DNA from: Acidimicrobiia bacterium
Lineage (GTDB): Bacteria > Actinomycetota > Acidimicrobiia > Acidimicrobiales > Ilumatobacteraceae
Assembly (NCBI GenBank): GCA_013821025.1
Contig: JACDHN010000202.1
Coordinates: 1-5,452, forward strand
Direction: 5' to 3'
Length of the DNA: 5,452 nucleotides
In this document: piece by piece, positions 4,887 through 5,452 of the stretch
Numbering within the stretch: the stretch's first letter is position 1
Layout: each line of letters starts with the position of its first letter
Notes under the pieces: model-generated
Seen by the model: only the letters and a program-made list of their open reading frames with translations
What the model was told of the DNA's origin: nothing
The model's database searches: none
Program-made: the position numbers and the translations under genes

Positions 4887-5452
4887 GGCGGAAGCTGAGG
4901 TCGGACGAGCGGATGGGTGAGGTCGGCGGGGGTGTCGACGTCGAGGCTCAGATCGACGTCGTAGCGAACCTCCAAACGGCGTCCCGCTGCGCCATCGAGA
5001 TGGCGGCGGAACGAGCCGGGCCCATACGACGCAGGCATCGGCAAGCCGTGGCCGGCCAGCGGCACAGCCATCACGTTCGTGCCATCACGGCGCCGGTCGG
5101 GTACGAGCGTGACGGTGCCGGCCAGAGCGACGGAGGCGATCGGCGCCGGGCGCGGCAGGTCGCCGTGGGCGACGATCACGTGGTCGAAGCCCTTGCCGGC
5201 GATGGTGCGGCAGCCATCGTCCACGGCGCCGTTGAGCCCGAGGCCGGGGGTCCACAGCACCTGGGCACCGGCCCCGTCGGCCCATGACGCCACGTCGTCG
5301 TCGTCGCACGCCACGAACGTCGTCAGCGGGGCGGCTGCGCGCAGCACGCCCTCGGCAAGCCAGGCGGCCAGCGCTGCGCGCTGCGAGGCATCGAGCAGGG
5401 TTCCGAGACGGCCTTTTGCCGCACCGAACGCCTTGATCGGTGCCAGCAGCGC
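4853..5452 (-). CDS. fbiD: phosphoenolpyruvate/2-phospho-L-lactate guanylyltransferase (F420 biosynthesis), 5' end beyond window
   Basis: This is the CofC/FbiD enzyme, which joins GTP with phosphoenolpyruvate (mycobacterial FbiD) or 2-phospho-L-lactate (archaeal CofC) to make the donor for the side chain of cofactor F420. The visible 199 residues run from the right edge to a TGA at 4853. Seen, numbered from the edge: APIKAFGAAKGRL (4-16), the N-terminal nucleotide-binding loop; VIVAHGDLPRP (92-102); VPDRRRDGTNVMAVP (117-131); YGPGSFRRH (143-151); and SLDVDTPADL (169-178). These follow the family order. With a usual length near 210 residues, only a few N-terminal codons are missing. HGDLP replaces the commoner S-x-DLP pattern. 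It overlaps the PIG-L gene and is probably the upstream member of that unit. Which of the two acids is used cannot be decided from sequence. Confidence 0.9.
   Translation of the reverse strand, partial: ALLAPIKAFGAAKGRLGTLLDASQRAALAAWLAEGVLRAAAPLTTFVACDDDDVASWADGAGAQVLWTPGLGLNGAVDDGCRTIAGKGFDHVIVAHGDLPRPAPIASVALAGTVTLVPDRRRDGTNVMAVPLAGHGLPMPASYGPGSFRRHLDGAAGRRLEVRYDVDLSLDVDTPADLTHPLVRPQLPPWLQTILDGRR

Noticed and set aside
1..5452. Mobile elements, CRISPR arrays, tRNA/rRNA genes, defence or secondary-metabolite clusters
   Set aside because: I saw no transposase or integrase motifs, no regularly spaced repeats, no tRNA-like folds and no multi-gene assembly beyond ordinary housekeeping and accessory enzymes.

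Overview
The window is high-GC bacterial DNA with tightly packed genes, many GTG starts and short gene overlaps. Three genes point to an actinobacterium. They are an F420-biosynthesis guanylyltransferase (fbiD/cofC), a DinB/mycothiol-transferase-fold protein of a type common in actinobacteria, and an LmbE/PIG-L deacetylase. The HU protein is short and lacks the long Lys/Ala-rich tail of mycobacterial and streptomycete HU homologues. A deep-branching lineage such as the Acidimicrobiia is therefore a reasonable guess, but it is inference only.

Layout, left to right. (1) On the minus strand, leaving the left edge, lies the N-terminal PIN nuclease part of a PIN-PhoH (PhoH2-like) protein. A possible 21-codon leader ORF overlaps its GTG start. 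(2) Divergent from it on the plus strand is a two-gene unit: a cytoplasmic GH13 alpha-glucosidase and a HIT-family nucleotide hydrolase/transferase, with a 4-nt stop/start overlap (GTGA). (3) A 134-bp intergenic region follows, with a pair of short palindromes and then three consecutive perfect or near-perfect hairpins directly upstream of the Shine-Dalgarno of a plus-strand HU gene. HU is followed by two terminator-like hairpins without U-tracts. (4) A plus-strand DinB/MDMPI-fold metal-binding protein (TIGR03084-like) comes next. (5) Converging on it from the right is a minus-strand pair, fbiD then a PIG-L deacetylase, overlapping by 34 nt. The fbiD gene loses only its first few codons at the right edge.

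How they may work together: the alpha-glucosidase releases glucose from short alpha-glucosides, and the coupled HIT protein may be produced in fixed ratio to it, although no biochemical link is known. FbiD makes the phosphorylated side-chain donor for cofactor F420. The PIG-L and DinB-fold proteins recall low-molecular-weight-thiol (mycothiol) enzymology, but their substrates are unknown. All the main genes belong to recognisable families, and I see no clear new multi-gene system. The most intriguing signals are the structured leader and palindromes before HU and the small ORF overlapping the phoH2 start. There is no tRNA, rRNA, CRISPR array, insertion sequence or prophage gene, and no gene-free stretch longer than 300 bases.
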